This document shows positions 23,481 to 36,787 of a stretch of DNA of 64,000 bases, in pieces. Positions within the stretch are counted from its first letter, which is position 1. Each line of letters opens with the position of its first letter. This DNA is from Tetrahymena thermophila SB210 (lineage: Eukaryota > Ciliophora > Oligohymenophorea > Hymenostomatida > Tetrahymenidae): contig NW_002476204.1 in NCBI RefSeq assembly GCF_000189635.1, positions 248,001-312,000 on the forward strand. The letters run 5' to 3'. The translations under genes were made by a program, and so were the position numbers. The notes below the pieces were generated by a model that was not told the DNA's origin, did not search any database, and saw nothing but the letters and a program-made list of their open reading frames with translations.

Positions 23481-26400
23481 TCAAGCTTTACCTATAAAAG
23501 ACCAGTTTTTAACTCTGTTTATTTTTTAATTTTGTTTATTGTAGTCTTAATCCATGTATCTTTACTGCAATTTCTCTTTATTTTCAGTATTAACTATGTG
23601 TTAATTAGCAAATAAAAATTAAGGGGGTTAATATTATTTTTCATAAACTCTATGCCAGTCTATTCCTTCAAAGAATTCGTGAGATTTTATTTATTAAATG
23701 GAATTATAGCCCAGTCTTTCTTTTGGATTCTTTTTTAATAATTACTATAAAAAAAATTTAAAATGAAATTTATTATATTTAAAGCGATTTACTATAATTA
23801 GAGTCTTAGCGGAGTTAGAGAGATATTTAGGCAACTAAGGGTCTTCTGATTTTATTCCACTGTATAATTATTTGATATCTTCATGGAAGAAAGGTGGTTG
23901 TCCTGTTAGCATTTCATATAAAACACAACCTATCCCGTAAATATCTGAGGCCTTTGAGAATCCCTTTCCAAGAAGCATTTCTGGAGATAAATAGGCTGGA
24001 GATCCACAAAAACTCTTAGTTACATCAAAGTCTGCTACATGCTCTTTTGAAAGACCAAAGTCAGTCAATTTGATATGTCCATCAGAACTTATCAATATGT
24101 TTTCAGGTTTTAAATCTCTGTATAAAATATTTTATGAATGTAGATATTCTATTGCAAGGATAATCTCACAAACAAAGAATCTGGCTGTTAGCTCACTGAA
24201 TCTGCTTTCTCTTTGGATGTGCTAAAGTAAAACTCCACCATTGCAATAATCAAGAACCATATATAAGTGATTTGGAGTCTATTTTAAAAATAAATTTTAG
24301 ATTAATTCTCAATATAATAATGTAATTAATACCTGAAATGCATAATGAAGTCCAACCACAAAAGGATTTTTACAGCGCTTTAAAATATTGCATTCAGTTA
24401 CTGCATATTTAAGCTGACGCTTCATAATCAAACTTACTTTTTTCAACATTTTCATTGCAAAAAGTTCTTCAGTACTATTTTACTAGACAAGAAAAACTCT
24501 TCCAAATGAACCTTTTCCTAGTGCTCCGAGGATAGTAAAATCTTTGAATGCTAGCGAGTGACTAATTTCAATATGGAATGATTTTTTTACATGTTTTGCC
24601 AAAATTTCTTAGAAATTCATTCCGTTTTCAATATTGCTCATAGCTTATTACATATTCAAAGAATTATTTTAATCTTTCTCATCACATTTAGCACAGAAGT
24701 GTTACTCATCCTTGATTGTAATTACTTATTAATTAATTTAGATCGTTGAAAACATAGTAAAAAGCTTATCAGTAGATTATTGATCTGCTATTTCTTTTTC
24801 ACGTAGAAAGCTTCTTAATTTTTTATCAACATAATTGGCATATGCAATAGCTTCATTTAATTTATCTATCCAGTGTTCAGCAGCTTCCTTAGTTTTGAAA
24901 GCTATTACCATACTGTTTTAAAAAATAATTCTGACATAAATGAGATCTTTTTGCATAGGCCAGTGACGAGGTAGTAAATCTACATCTAATATATCTGTTA
25001 GGCTTATTACTAATCTATTTTAATAAAAAAAGGTGTTAAAAATTCTTATTTTATATAAAAATTAATTAATTACTGTGGTCTTAACGGCACATCATCTTCT
25101 TCTCTGTACATTTACAAAGTACATGAATCACTGTTAATTTCTAAGAAACGCTTCTAACAAATGCATGGGAAAATATCATGCTGTCTGAATACATAGCCTC
25201 TAATCATAGGAGGCTTTTTAGGCATATCGTTAAAGAAGCTCTAATTATTTATATAAATGACAAAATAAGTAAAAGTGTATTTTTTAAAATTTAATGAGGA
25301 TTTTAAAAAACTAAGTGACTCATGATTTATAAAATTTAATTATTTATTTTTCTTGTCCATCAAATCAAATTAATTAACTAAATTGTGCTAATGAGTATTA
25401 CTCAAATTAAATAAAAGAATTTTTATATGACACAAATGATAATCACATCTAAATATCTTTATAATGCAAATTACATTTTGCTGAAATTAAAAACTTATCC
25501 TGTCACTTAATATAAATCAAAATTAATTTGCTTGAATTTTTACCTTTCTATTTTCGAGATAGTCCATAGCTGTTTATATATCAAATTTTTTAATTTGTCT
25601 ATGTTATCTGAAGAAGAATCTGACTTTTTTAGTGGCTACATCAAAAGGGGATTTTCCTTCTGTTGGATGTTTTAGTCTAATTTTGTTGGAATAATTAAAT
25701 TTAATACTCTAAATAGAATTTAAATTACTCTGGATTAGCATTTTTATCTAAAACTAGGTACTAAACTATCTTAATAAAACCTTTAGCGCTAGCGAGATGA
25801 AGCGCGGTACCTCTTTAAGTAATTTAATCTATAATTAAGTCGTCAGAGTCTGTTAAAACTTTTACTACTTTCAAATTATTTTTAAATACAGCAAGCTGTA
25901 AAGGCGTCCAATCATCTGAAGTTGGTTTATTCAAATCAGCACCTTCAATAATAAGCTTTCTGCAGATATCATCAAACTCTAAGTAAGAAGCATAATGCAA
26001 GCTATTCCATCCATTTGAATCTAACTCTGAAATAATATCTTATTATTTAGTTTTTTTATATTTTTTTAGCAAGGTAGTGTGCAAATCAAGGTATTATTTA
26101 GCTTCTTTCCATTTCCTATCTTGTATAGCCTATAAATAATACAAAAATATATGATAAAGTTATTCTTATAGATAAAAATTAATAGGAAATATAGAATATA
26201 TTTTATTAAATTCTAAATACTTAATATTTACCTTAATAAACTACTATAAAATTTAATAAAACTTCTGTTAAGAGTAACCGTCTTCAGACTCTGAATAGCT
26301 ATGAGGAGTTGTAGCTTTAGTCGATATAATAGAATTGTCAAGAGTTGTACTAAGGATATTAGAATCACTACAAGCATTTAACTAACTATTATCTAGAGAC

Positions 26401-26944
26401 TAAATCTTTTCAATCTCTTCACTTTAACCAATAAGTCCTAACTTTCTATAATAGTGAGCATTAATTTATAATAGCTAATCTTGTACAACCTAATTTTAAA
26501 ATAGGATTTACATTTCCAACATAATTTTATGTGTATTTTTTTTACTTTCTTTTAGCAAGAAGGGTGATTAAAATGGAACTCTCCTTTTCTAAAATCATGG
26601 ACGTTAATTAGTTAGTTATCGTAAAACTAGTAAAATTCTAAAGTCCAACCTTCAATCACCTTTATCTAAACAAAATAAAAATATTTAGTAACCTAAAAAA
26701 AGTTAAAAATAGAGTAAAAAACTTCTTCATATTATTTATATACAACAGATTTAAAGTTTTTAGATAATGTTTTAATTTTTACATATTATCCTTCTACTAT
26801 TGTTGTTAGGATTTAATATTAAATGGGAATTCCAGTTTTTTCTTCAAATATCCTTTTAAGAGAATTTATATCTTCTGTTTCATCAATATGAATTTAAAAA
26901 GCTTTGGGATTTTTAATTCCGCAAACTCTACCAATCAATCTCAT
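23481..26944 (-). CDS. AGC-family protein kinase with ankyrin repeats and PH domain (903 aa)
   Basis: Nine exons on the minus strand: 26944-26744, 26665-26546, 26489-26232, 26129-25729, 25676-25544, 25240-25074, 25014-24333, 24278-23793 and 23744-23481. Domains in order: an N-terminal beta-grasp-like segment ([19 protein letters not shown]); ankyrin repeats about 200-340 ([63 protein letters not shown]); a PH domain about 383-480 ([10 protein letters not shown] to [13 protein letters not shown]); and a kinase domain about 580-850. Kinase motifs look active: [35 protein letters not shown]. The AGC-type C-tail ends WSFIGKA. It likely couples phosphoinositide binding to Ser/Thr phosphorylation; substrates unknown. 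The first intron boundary is the least certain: GTATAT at 26743 was preferred to a later GTTACT. Confidence 0.88.
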
Positions 26945-27698
26945 TTTTTTTAAGTATGCAAAATTTTTTATATATTAAATAAGTAATGTTTATCTAAAAG
27001 ATAGTTGCTACTTTATTAAAAAATATTAGTTATTATTAATATTTAATTAGCTTTTTAATAGTTTCTTTAATTAAGGTGTATTTATTTTCTTTAAATGTTC
27101 CACAAATTTTCTTGAGTCAATCTTAATTTTCTTTAATTCTTACAAATTTTATTATTAAAGTTTAAAATATATATACATGCTTGCATGAGCTAGATTTATG
27201 AATCAGTAAATTAACAAATACTCAAGAATTCCTACTAATGTAATTAATTGCTTTTATAGTGTTATTTCTTTTACACTTTGGATGGTAAGGTTTTTTTCTT
27301 TTATTGTTCTATTTGCACTTAAAAAGTTATTTAGTTATAAAACCAAACGACAGCTAAAATTAGGAAAAGTCTTTTACTTAAGAAGAAAGTGACTAAAAAA
27401 GCATAAATATTCAACAACAAAATATTTAATTAAAAAATCTTTTACAATTTAAATGATAAAATTATAATTGTAAATAATTGAAGCTTATTCTTTTATTAAC
27501 TAACATTTTAACTCTTTGCCAAATATACAAAATTATAAATAGAGTTAGAAATTATTCCTTATTATTTCTAGAAAAACATAATCGAGTAAAATAGAAAATG
27601 AAACATAAAAAGAAAGAAATAGATTTTAATTAATTTTTCTAGGAATTAATATACTCCAAAAAACAAATTTTAATATAAAATTATATAATTTATTCTGA
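26945..27698. other. Intergenic region
   Basis: Spacer between two minus-strand genes: 5' flank of the AGC kinase and 3' flank of the TmcB-like gene. No gene supported. Confidence 0.6.
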
Positions 27699-30600
27699 TC
27701 ATTTCCTTGAATTAAGATAGCTTGATGTGTAAGAATTAGTAGCCAAGACATTTATATCTATCAAGCTAAGCAATTAGACTGTATCATTCATTTACTTATG
27801 TGTAGAGTTATAAAAAGTCATCCAACCAAAGTAAAATGCTAGGATTAATGTCACTACTTAGGTGATAGCTAATGTAATTTACAATCTCATGTTAAAATTT
27901 AAAAATTAAAGACCTTATGTAGTTATAAAATCACTAAGGACTGATATGATTGTAATCATTAAATCTGTAAATTACGAGAGTTTTTTTATCTTGTACTAAT
28001 CCTCCCATGTTACAAGAAGAGTTTGTCTCTAATCATAATCCTCAACACTAGTTATTTCAAAAAGTTCCTTAAATAGATCTAAAAAGTATTTAGCAGAAAC
28101 TAAGAATCCTTATTTAAGTATTTCACTTTATAAATTGTTACATTTAGTTGAATTAAAATTATATTTCTAACTATCAATATATTATGAATTACGATCAAAA
28201 ACATCACAAACATCGCCTTTCAAAATTTAATAAAAAAAGTCCTCATATTCATTATTATTATATCTAACTTTCGAACTCGATTCAGATTCTGCCATGTATA
28301 AATCCTTCAAAATTTTATCATTATTAGTAAGCACATCTGGAATACGAGAATCAAAAAATCTTTTATTGTAAACTAAAGACGTAGGAATAGATTATTTTAC
28401 GTAAACGTTTGCATAAGAAAAGAATATGGTACCACAAAACTAAGATTTAACTGAAGATAGAATACCTATTTGATAAAATTAAAAAAATTTTTCATAAAAA
28501 ACTTTAAAAATTAGTCAATCAAAAATTTCAATAATCTAAATCTAAAAACAATCAATTTTTATCGGTTGATTGTTAATGGTACTGTTAAAAATAAACTGTA
28601 AAGAAAATAAATAAATGTTAGTTAATTAATTAATTAATTTTACTTAGCATTTGAATGTTAAAATCTCCATCAGATATAAAATTTTTAATTAAAAAGTAAT
28701 TGATAATAGGCTATGAAACGATAGAAAGAAATCCGATTATCCCAAATATCAGAATGTGCAAAGAAAACTTTGGTAGAGAAGAAATAATAGAAATATTTTT
28801 TTTCTTTCCATCTTTTTGTGCGTTTTTGAAGGTGTTTAAATCTTATTAAGGCTTAATTGTTTAAATCATCTTTTTTTCATTAGAAGCTGTTGGATTTTTA
28901 CTTGAAAAAAAATTTTATCCTATTGAGATTTTTGTTGATGAGATTGGGATCTTTTTATATGATAAATCATGTTAACTTACTTAACCGATTAGCGTCTAAG
29001 TTGACTAAATTCTCTTTTTTGTTTAATTTCTTTCTTTAGCTTGCAAAGAATTTAGACAAGCGTTTTCCATGTTTTAAATATCTTATGATTGCATAGTAGC
29101 AAATAATTTTAAAACTATTTCTCTCTAAGTTTGAATAATTGCATTCAAAGGTATGACTGCACATATTATCAATAAAGCTAATATGATGCATATTATCATC
29201 AAGAGTTTAGTATTTTCTAATATTTGGTTTAAAGAATCCACAGAACTTTCATAAATATCACCTTATAGTTATGTTATAATTTAATTATAATTATCAAAGT
29301 TGTCAAATATTGTCCCTAAAGGATTGTAAGCATTGTATATTTTCTGTGAGAAAAGGTAGTGTGTTATTATATAATACAAAATGAAATATTATTGTTTAGT
29401 TTAGACTGTAAAATTCATGCCTTTGTAACTTGAGAAATCTTTTTTTAATATGAAAGTATCATCTGTATCTGCTAATTTTTCAAAGTAGGAAGCAATTTGA
29501 AAATCACCATTTTATTGATTATCATACATTTTTATTACTTCAGCTTGATTTTGATGTATGAAATCAATGTTTTCTTAATAATATTAAGGCCATGCTTTTA
29601 CTAATGCTGGTATAATTTTTTAATCATTAATACCAATAATATAAACTCTATACATAATTTAAGATAGCAAAGATTGCAAATCCATAGGCCAAGTTATAAA
29701 TTAGTAATCTATTTTAGCTTTTTAGAAGGTTTATATGATAAGCACAAAGTCTACTGATATTAAACCTATTATAAGCAGTAGAGAAGCTATTCCGAAAATA
29801 TTTAAAATTTGCAATCCAACATTTCTTTATTTTTTTAATACTGAGTTGTAAATATGTTTTAATGATTAGTAAGTAAGTTATTGATTAGAACCTGTTTTTT
29901 AAGTTACATGAGTTCTTCTTGACCGCTTGTTATCTAAATCACTATCATCAGTATCAAAGCTGTTACTTTATTTGCTCCATGCATCAGAAAAATCTGAACC
30001 ATCTTAATTATTAAATTGTGATTTTTTAGTAAAAAATATTTATTATCGGTTCTAAAAGGTATTAATTTCTTCATTTCCAATTAAGTGAGGGGTAATATCA
30101 GGATAGTTAAATCTTTTCATACCTTAGTTTGGGGTAAAATAAGACTAATCATGAACTAAGCCATTTGAATATATCAAATTATTATTATAATTATCTTATA
30201 TTTGTTAAATACTTGGCATATCAACTTAGATTTCTTAATATTAATTTAAAACTTCTGTTTCAATAGATTTCTAATGCTGAAAATATTTCATATTTGATAC
30301 ATTTTTATTTTGATTAGATTGGTAGTTTATATATTTTTCAGAAGAATAGTAGCTTTCTTAATACATATTTTAGATATAATCGTCATCGAATACTTTAGTT
30401 TTATCATCATGCATATATATTTTAGTAGGAGACAATAAAATACCACTAAATTAATTAGATGTGCTAGGCGATAATAATTCGTTAATGTAATTAGTTTTTT
30501 TATCATGAAATGTTTCTTACATTTTTTCATGGTCTAGTAATTTCTATAGAGTCCTATTCCCTTACATCATGTAGTTTGTAGAAAGGAGATCTTTTTGTGA

Positions 30601-33587
30601 GCCTTCATACTTGTCCTCATCGTTTCTACTTCCTTTTCTTATAGTTTTATTCCATTTTATATTATTATATCTATTTTCAGAAATAGTTTCATCTATTAAA
30701 ATATTTTATTATTTATGATATTTATTAATAAAAATTAAATTTTACCTTATCTTCCATTAGAGGGTTTTGAATTTTAGCTTTATAAAGTAGTGAGAAAATT
30801 GAGTTATTCAGCTTCTAAAATAAGTGAATCAATTTGAATTTTAAGGAGTTAGATATTTTCTTAAATTTCTTTTTGTTTTTTTATTTTTTTAAGAGAAAAT
30901 ATCTCACAAAGTAAAAGTTCATCTTCATAATTTTCTACTTCTTTTACATAAAATCTGATCTTGTAAAAATCAAATTAATATAGAGAATTTTAAGAGATCT
31001 TTTATTCTAATAGGTCTTGAATTGTTAAAGGAGTTTTGAAGTAAAATGAGTCTTGGTTATTCTGCTTATTTGGGAGGAAGCAGAGTGTATCAATAAATGG
31101 AGAGCCTTTTAAGATTCGAGAATGTTTTAGGAATATAGAAATTGGAACCAATTTAGAAAAATAAATAGTTGAAATTTCTTAAACTTTGAAGTATTTTTTC
31201 ATAAATTCAGAATAAAAAACTGTGTTAACTAAATTTAACTAGAAATTTTAAGGGCTAAAGAGTGCAAAATAGTTAGTGTTGTTAGAAACTTCCAATCTAA
31301 TTATTATACCAAACATATCAAGATGTGGTATATAGTCTAAGAACATTCTAGGAATTATAGGTATTCCCAGTCCTATATTTGTTCTGCATAAAAGCATTTT
31401 AATTTATTTATCTTATTTATTTTCATAATTTACCATGTTTGTCATATTGTCTATTCTTTGTTCGAATTTTTGTATCATAATAGATGGAAAAATTATGCTT
31501 ATATCTTGAGAAATTATATTCTGAAATCCAAATATAGATTCAAAGTTATTTGAAGTAGCTAAAATCTTCCCTCTTTCCCCTTGTTGAATGCTAAAAAATA
31601 CTACACAAGTTTTGTAATAAGATTTAATACTTTCGTTTTTGAAATAAGTTGTTTCAGACTCGTTTTTTAATTCAATGCTGTAAATGGATTCTGAGGAATC
31701 ATTTGAAAAATTGGATGAGTTATAGTTATAATTAACTAAATTATCTTTGGTGTCTAAAAAAGAAAGACTAATCAGGAAACCATTTATTATTTCTTTTAAC
31801 TCAGGGTTAAATTTGTTCATCATGGATAAATTTCTGATTTAGGCTTTTAGTTGATTTCTTTATTATAAAAGATTCGTACCTATCTTGTAAAGTGATTTTA
31901 TATTTATTTCATCATTGTTAATAACTTAAAGGAGTTTTAATTTTTAGTTAAGGCATAATTCATACAAACTTTAAGTCTCTTTTACTTATTTCTCAAAAAC
32001 TAAGGTTTTTTTACAAAAATTAAATTATCTGTTTTTTTCTTTAAAAATTTGTTTAGCTTTATTAAGTAAATAGTTTAAGTAGATTTTCTTAGAATTGTTC
32101 ATTTTTGATCCATTTCTTTGCTTAAGCAATTATAATTAATAATAGGATGGAGCTTAGGTATTGCAAGTATCAATTAGAAAATTTATGTAAAAAAAGGAAA
32201 TCGTTATTGAATTAGAGAATTATGCACTTTAGCAAAAAAATATCATGCTTTGAATATGATTCAAAAATATTTTTTTTCTCAATTTATCATCAATTATGTT
32301 ATCCCAAATTTCTTATTTGGTTTCGAACTTTTATTTTCAAAATAATAATTATTTTTATTTTTAAAACTTTTAAATTATTCAAATTGTTAATAAAATGATT
32401 AAACTCTAAACAAACAAATACCTTTGACTGGCAAAAGCAAGTAGTCTCCTTCAAGCATGTAAAGGAATGGAAACAAAATATTTATTCTAAAATGATCGAA
32501 CTAAAACTCTAAATGTACTGCACATACTGTTGATTTTACATCAAATATACAAAATCTTGCAAATAAAATAGAGCTTTCTTTCTTCTATTTACTTAACTTA
32601 TATTCTCAAGGTTTGGAAGGAAATTCTGTATGCTTTGTTAAACACACTCTATATGGCTAGAAATTTTATACACACAAGGAAACATAATGATTAGAGAAAC
32701 AAGTATGCTAAACTTCAAATCAATGAATCTAAATATCAAAAAATAAAAACTCCACAAAAGCATGTAAAGTTAAATAACTAGATTGTTTAAGCGAATAGTC
32801 TTATTTTAGTAAACTCTGTAAAGAAAATGAATAATCAAGTTTTTGATACATAAGATGACAAATAAAAGATCTTGAATATTTGCTTAAAATAAACCATGGT
32901 TAAGTATTAGCACCACTATATATGCAGAGTTAAATAAATTAATCCATTTTAAATTTCTTCTTGATAATGAGTCGTGAGGAAAAGGATTAAAGTTGTAATC
33001 GAAGTCATGAAAGTCACAAATAAATTCTATTTTTTCATTATTAAAAATAAATTCAAACAAAAATATTCTTATCCATTGGTTGGCTGTCATTCACTAAGTA
33101 GAAATTAATTTATTTCTACTTTGCTATTTAAGGTTAAAGTTATAAATCAAAAGAAATAAATTAAATGAGTAATTTTTTTACATACTATTATTGCCACAAC
33201 AATATTAACATATGATAAGCTATTTTCGAGATACTGAACGGGTGTGGAAATGCTAGGAATAAAGATTAAGTAAGAATAAAATTTATAGAGTATGCTAAGT
33301 GTACGTTGAATAAATCCCTCTTTATTTTTAATTCTAAAGTATGCTATTTGTACAATATCTGTAACTTAGACTATTAAAAGCAAAATATTATACGCAAGGC
33401 ATGCATAAAATATAAAATAGAAAACCTAATCATTATAACTAAAGGTGCTGTTAATGTTTTTAACTATTTAAGTGTCTAATTATTATAGCTAAGCTCTTTT
33501 ATACTTGCCAAGCATCACATAAAATAATTGGCAAGCATGGAGATAAATTAAGAATAATGATAGAATCTATTTTCTGTTAAATATCAT
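27699..33587 (-). CDS. Polytopic membrane protein with PAS-like domain, ciliate TmcB-like family (1752 aa)
   Basis: Five exons on the minus strand: 33587-33182, 33083-32422, 32120-30746, 30692-28644 and 28465-27699, with phases closing to TGA 27701-27699. The N-terminal third has several hydrophobic segments (for example ILSLFLIYLHACQLFYVML) followed by a Cys-rich stretch, CFHSFTCLKETTCFCQSK, and helices. A PAS-like domain lies near 525-600 (GERGKILATSNNF, SIFGFQ). After a hydrophilic S/N-rich linker, two helices near 1105 and 1315 flank a probable extracellular sensor segment. Further helices lie near 1460 and 1700. This layout matches the large TmcB-like membrane proteins expanded in ciliates (family knowledge, from memory). 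A sensory role is inferred. An extra 5' exon at 33790-33738 spliced to 33594 would also stay in frame and add 20 residues, so the true start is unsettled. Confidence 0.82.
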
Positions 33588-34435
33588 AAAGGTGCTATAA
33601 AATTGGAAAAAGTAATATTTTTTTAATTTTTATATAAAAATCATTTCCTCTGCCAAGGTTCAGATGAATTTATTAGTCCTTTACTATGGAGCAGGAATGA
33701 ATTATAATTATACTTTACGTTTGATTGATACTTTTACTATTATCCAATAGTTATAATAAATTCCAATATTTTTTTTTAGAAATTTTGCATAGACTGAAAT
33801 AAATAAATTAATTACACATAAAATCTATGTATCAAATTTTATGATTTTTTTTTTTAGAAGCTAAATGCTTACTTTCTATTTTAGGGAAAAAATATTGGTA
33901 ATACTAGATCAACCAAGATATGTTTAATATTAACTAATTTATTCCAGTAAAACAAAAACAAATTATTATTTATTAATATCATACCACAAAAAACAAGCAT
34001 TTAGTAATCATAACTATAAATAAAGCAATAAAAATATGCATCCTTTAGTATATTATTTCATTCCAATGTATATTGAATATTTTACTCATAAAAATTATAG
34101 TTGGTGTGACTAACTATGTAACCTATCAAAAAAATAATGCATAATCTAACTCTTAAACTAAAACTTAATGTAAGGATTAAAAAATAATTAGCATCAGTAA
34201 ATATGAAAAAATAGTTTAAGAAAAGTTTTTATATTTTTAATTATTTTAATTTTGAAATGTAAATTTTATTGTTTGGATTTTTTAATGAATTTAATACTAC
34301 TGGTATTTTGTTATTTGTAAAAATAAAAATAGTACTACTAAACACAAATATAAAAAATTTATTTATTGTTCTAACCATCTAAATATAATAATAATGAAAA
34401 TGTGATAATTATTTTAAGTAAATTTATTTTTCTTA
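33588..34435. other. Intergenic region, may hold a first exon of the TmcB-like gene
   Basis: A+T-rich spacer. A possible 53-nt coding exon (33790-33738, starting MQNFQKK) could belong to the downstream minus-strand gene. Nothing else supported. Confidence 0.5.
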
Positions 34436-36040
34436 TCAATAATTAGAGAGGTTTACTTTATTTTTCTTTTTTTCAATAGCTTCAATCGCGGCATCTTTAA
34501 ACTTGTCATGGTTGTATAGCTCTTTGTTATCTAAGTTAACTTAGTCTTCGAGATTTTAAATTTGTTAGTCCTGATTAGGATTTTAAGTTTGAGTTTTGAA
34601 ATCTTTAGGGGGTATTTAATCAATGAGTAAGCTTTTTGATAAATCGTTGTTGTCGTTATTCATAGATTTATATGCAATGAGGATATTAGCATAATACTCT
34701 ACATCTGCAAGATATTACTCCAAATTGTTTTCAGTTAAATCAAATCCAAGCTCGTAGTCAAATTGTTTCTTTGGGTCTTATTTAAATTATGTCTTTGCTA
34801 ATTCTACTAAGGAATTTTGTAAATGGGGCTTCAAGTCTTTGATTATGTTTCTAACTTGGTTAATTTCTTCTTCTTTCTTTTGTAAGAGTCCATTAAGTTT
34901 TTTCTTTATTTTTTCATCGTGAGGAGTTCCCATTAAGGCTCTTTTGCGCGATTCATTTTCAATCTCTTATTCTATGCATTTGTTTTCTAAATCACGATTA
35001 ATACTTTCAAGGTTATCAATATCTTGACTCAAAATATCAACGTAATTATAAAGCGAATAGTTTTGTTCTTCACTTTTAATAAAAGTATTTGTTATTTCAT
35101 CAATGTCAGTAATTCCACTTCCTTCCTTTATCTACTAGAAAGCTTCATCAATTACTCTCAAATTCTTTTAATACTATTCAATAACTCTGACTTTTTCTTT
35201 GTTGTTTGCAATAATCTTTTTCAAACGATGTTTCAATAAATTTTAAGTGTCCATAGTTTCAAAATTCTCTTTCTTACTAGCCTTTAAAATTTCATGCTTA
35301 GGCTTTTCTTCTTCTGCCTTCTTTTATACAATATCAAATTGCCTTTATTTTATTCAATATAATTTATTTGAATTTTTCAAAGAAATTTTAAAATTTATAA
35401 ATTGGAAAATACAATTTAGGAATCATTTCAATAAATAATGTTTTAATATAATATCAATAAATCGTTCAATTAATTACTTCATGTATGTCTTTTTTTCCTC
35501 TTCGTTTTTATTGCGAAGCATTATTATTTCTGATTAAATTATATTTGTTTTGTTGATTTTTTCTTCATTTTGGTCAATAATTTCACGGGTAAGCTTAGAA
35601 GCCTTTTCAACTTCCTCCCCTAATTTTCTGCATACATCTAAATGCAGAACTCTTTCTTTACGTAAAGAATTAATTTGTTCTTTTAATTTTTAGTTTTCTG
35701 CCTAAGTTTCATTATACTTTGCTTATGCTTGTTCAATTCTTGCGCGTAAATTCTTGATCTTAGCTTCTATTAATTTGGTGGAAGTATTATTTTGCTTTTA
35801 TTTTAACTCAGTAATCTTTTCCTTCTTCTGTTAATGCTCTCTTTTCACCATATTATAGGTTTCTTCTAAAGAGAAGAGCCTTCTTTTTTCATGTTCTACT
35901 CTTCTAGTATAATTATCAACCTCCTTTTAAAGAGTAACAATATGTGGTTCAGATAATAATGAACGTCCTGCGGCAGAAGCAATTGAGTAATTTAAACTCT
36001 TTGTAGAATGGTTATTATAACCTTAGTAACCAGTGTACAT
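34436..36040 (-). CDS. Outer dynein arm docking complex-like coiled-coil protein (CCDC114/CCDC63 family, 489 aa)
   Basis: Two exons on the minus strand: 36040-35478 and 35342-34436, ending at TGA 34438-34436. It starts MYTGYQGYNNHSTKS and is predicted coiled coil almost throughout, with heptad-like Leu/Ile/Lys/Glu patterns. The diagnostic part is residues about 255-310: DEAFQQIKEGSGITDIDEI, followed by FIKSEEQNYSLYNYV. It resembles the conserved segment of the CCDC114/CCDC63 (ODAD1, Chlamydomonas DC2) docking-complex family, which fixes outer dynein arms on ciliary doublet microtubules. The C-terminus is acidic then Lys-rich. I separate it from CCDC151/ODAD3 because of the EEQNYSLYNYV element. 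The cilium role is inferred from family. Confidence 0.75.
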
Positions 36041-36787
36041 TTTAAATTGATTGGTTAGTTTTTTATCCTATATTTCTCTACTACTTTTATATCAAAATCA
36101 AGAGGATTTATCACTATCCTTTTAAATAATTTACTACACTATAAATAATTAATTATTCTTATTAAATACTAAATATTGCATATACTCAAAGCGTTTTTTT
36201 TTTTAAATAGATAATTAATTATTCAATAAGTTTTTTAATGCTTATATATATTCTGCATAATTATAAAAAATGGTTGAGTACTAAAAAAATATAATTAATT
36301 TTAACATATTTTCTTAATTGAATTTGAATAATATTTAAAATTATTTTCTACCTTAACTACCTTTTAAAAAATGAAGAAATTTGAATGATAATGTTTGAGA
36401 TAAATGTTTTTTTTATCTGAATTAAAAAAAGGTATTTAATATTTATTTAGCTAGATTTAAAAATTTTTTGATTCATTAATAAAATGTATTTGATTAAAAT
36501 TTTTATATTAAAATTATTAGTTTAATAGCAGAATCAAAAATACAATTAAATCAAATTATTGAATTTTGAGATAATTATTTCATTTTAGCATAAAATAATA
36601 TTAAATATTTTGCCATAAAATTGTTATTTGTTAATTTACTAATGTATTATTAAGAAAAAGAAGGTGAACTTATCTAAAAATTTGGAATAAATTATGGCAA
36701 AGATATTATTTATTTATTACATTTGATATAATTTACAAAATTACTTTAAAGTAACATTATTGATAATAAATATTTAAAAAAAGAATT
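36041..36787. other. Intergenic region
   Basis: Spacer between two minus-strand genes; A+T rich, no gene supported. Confidence 0.6.
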
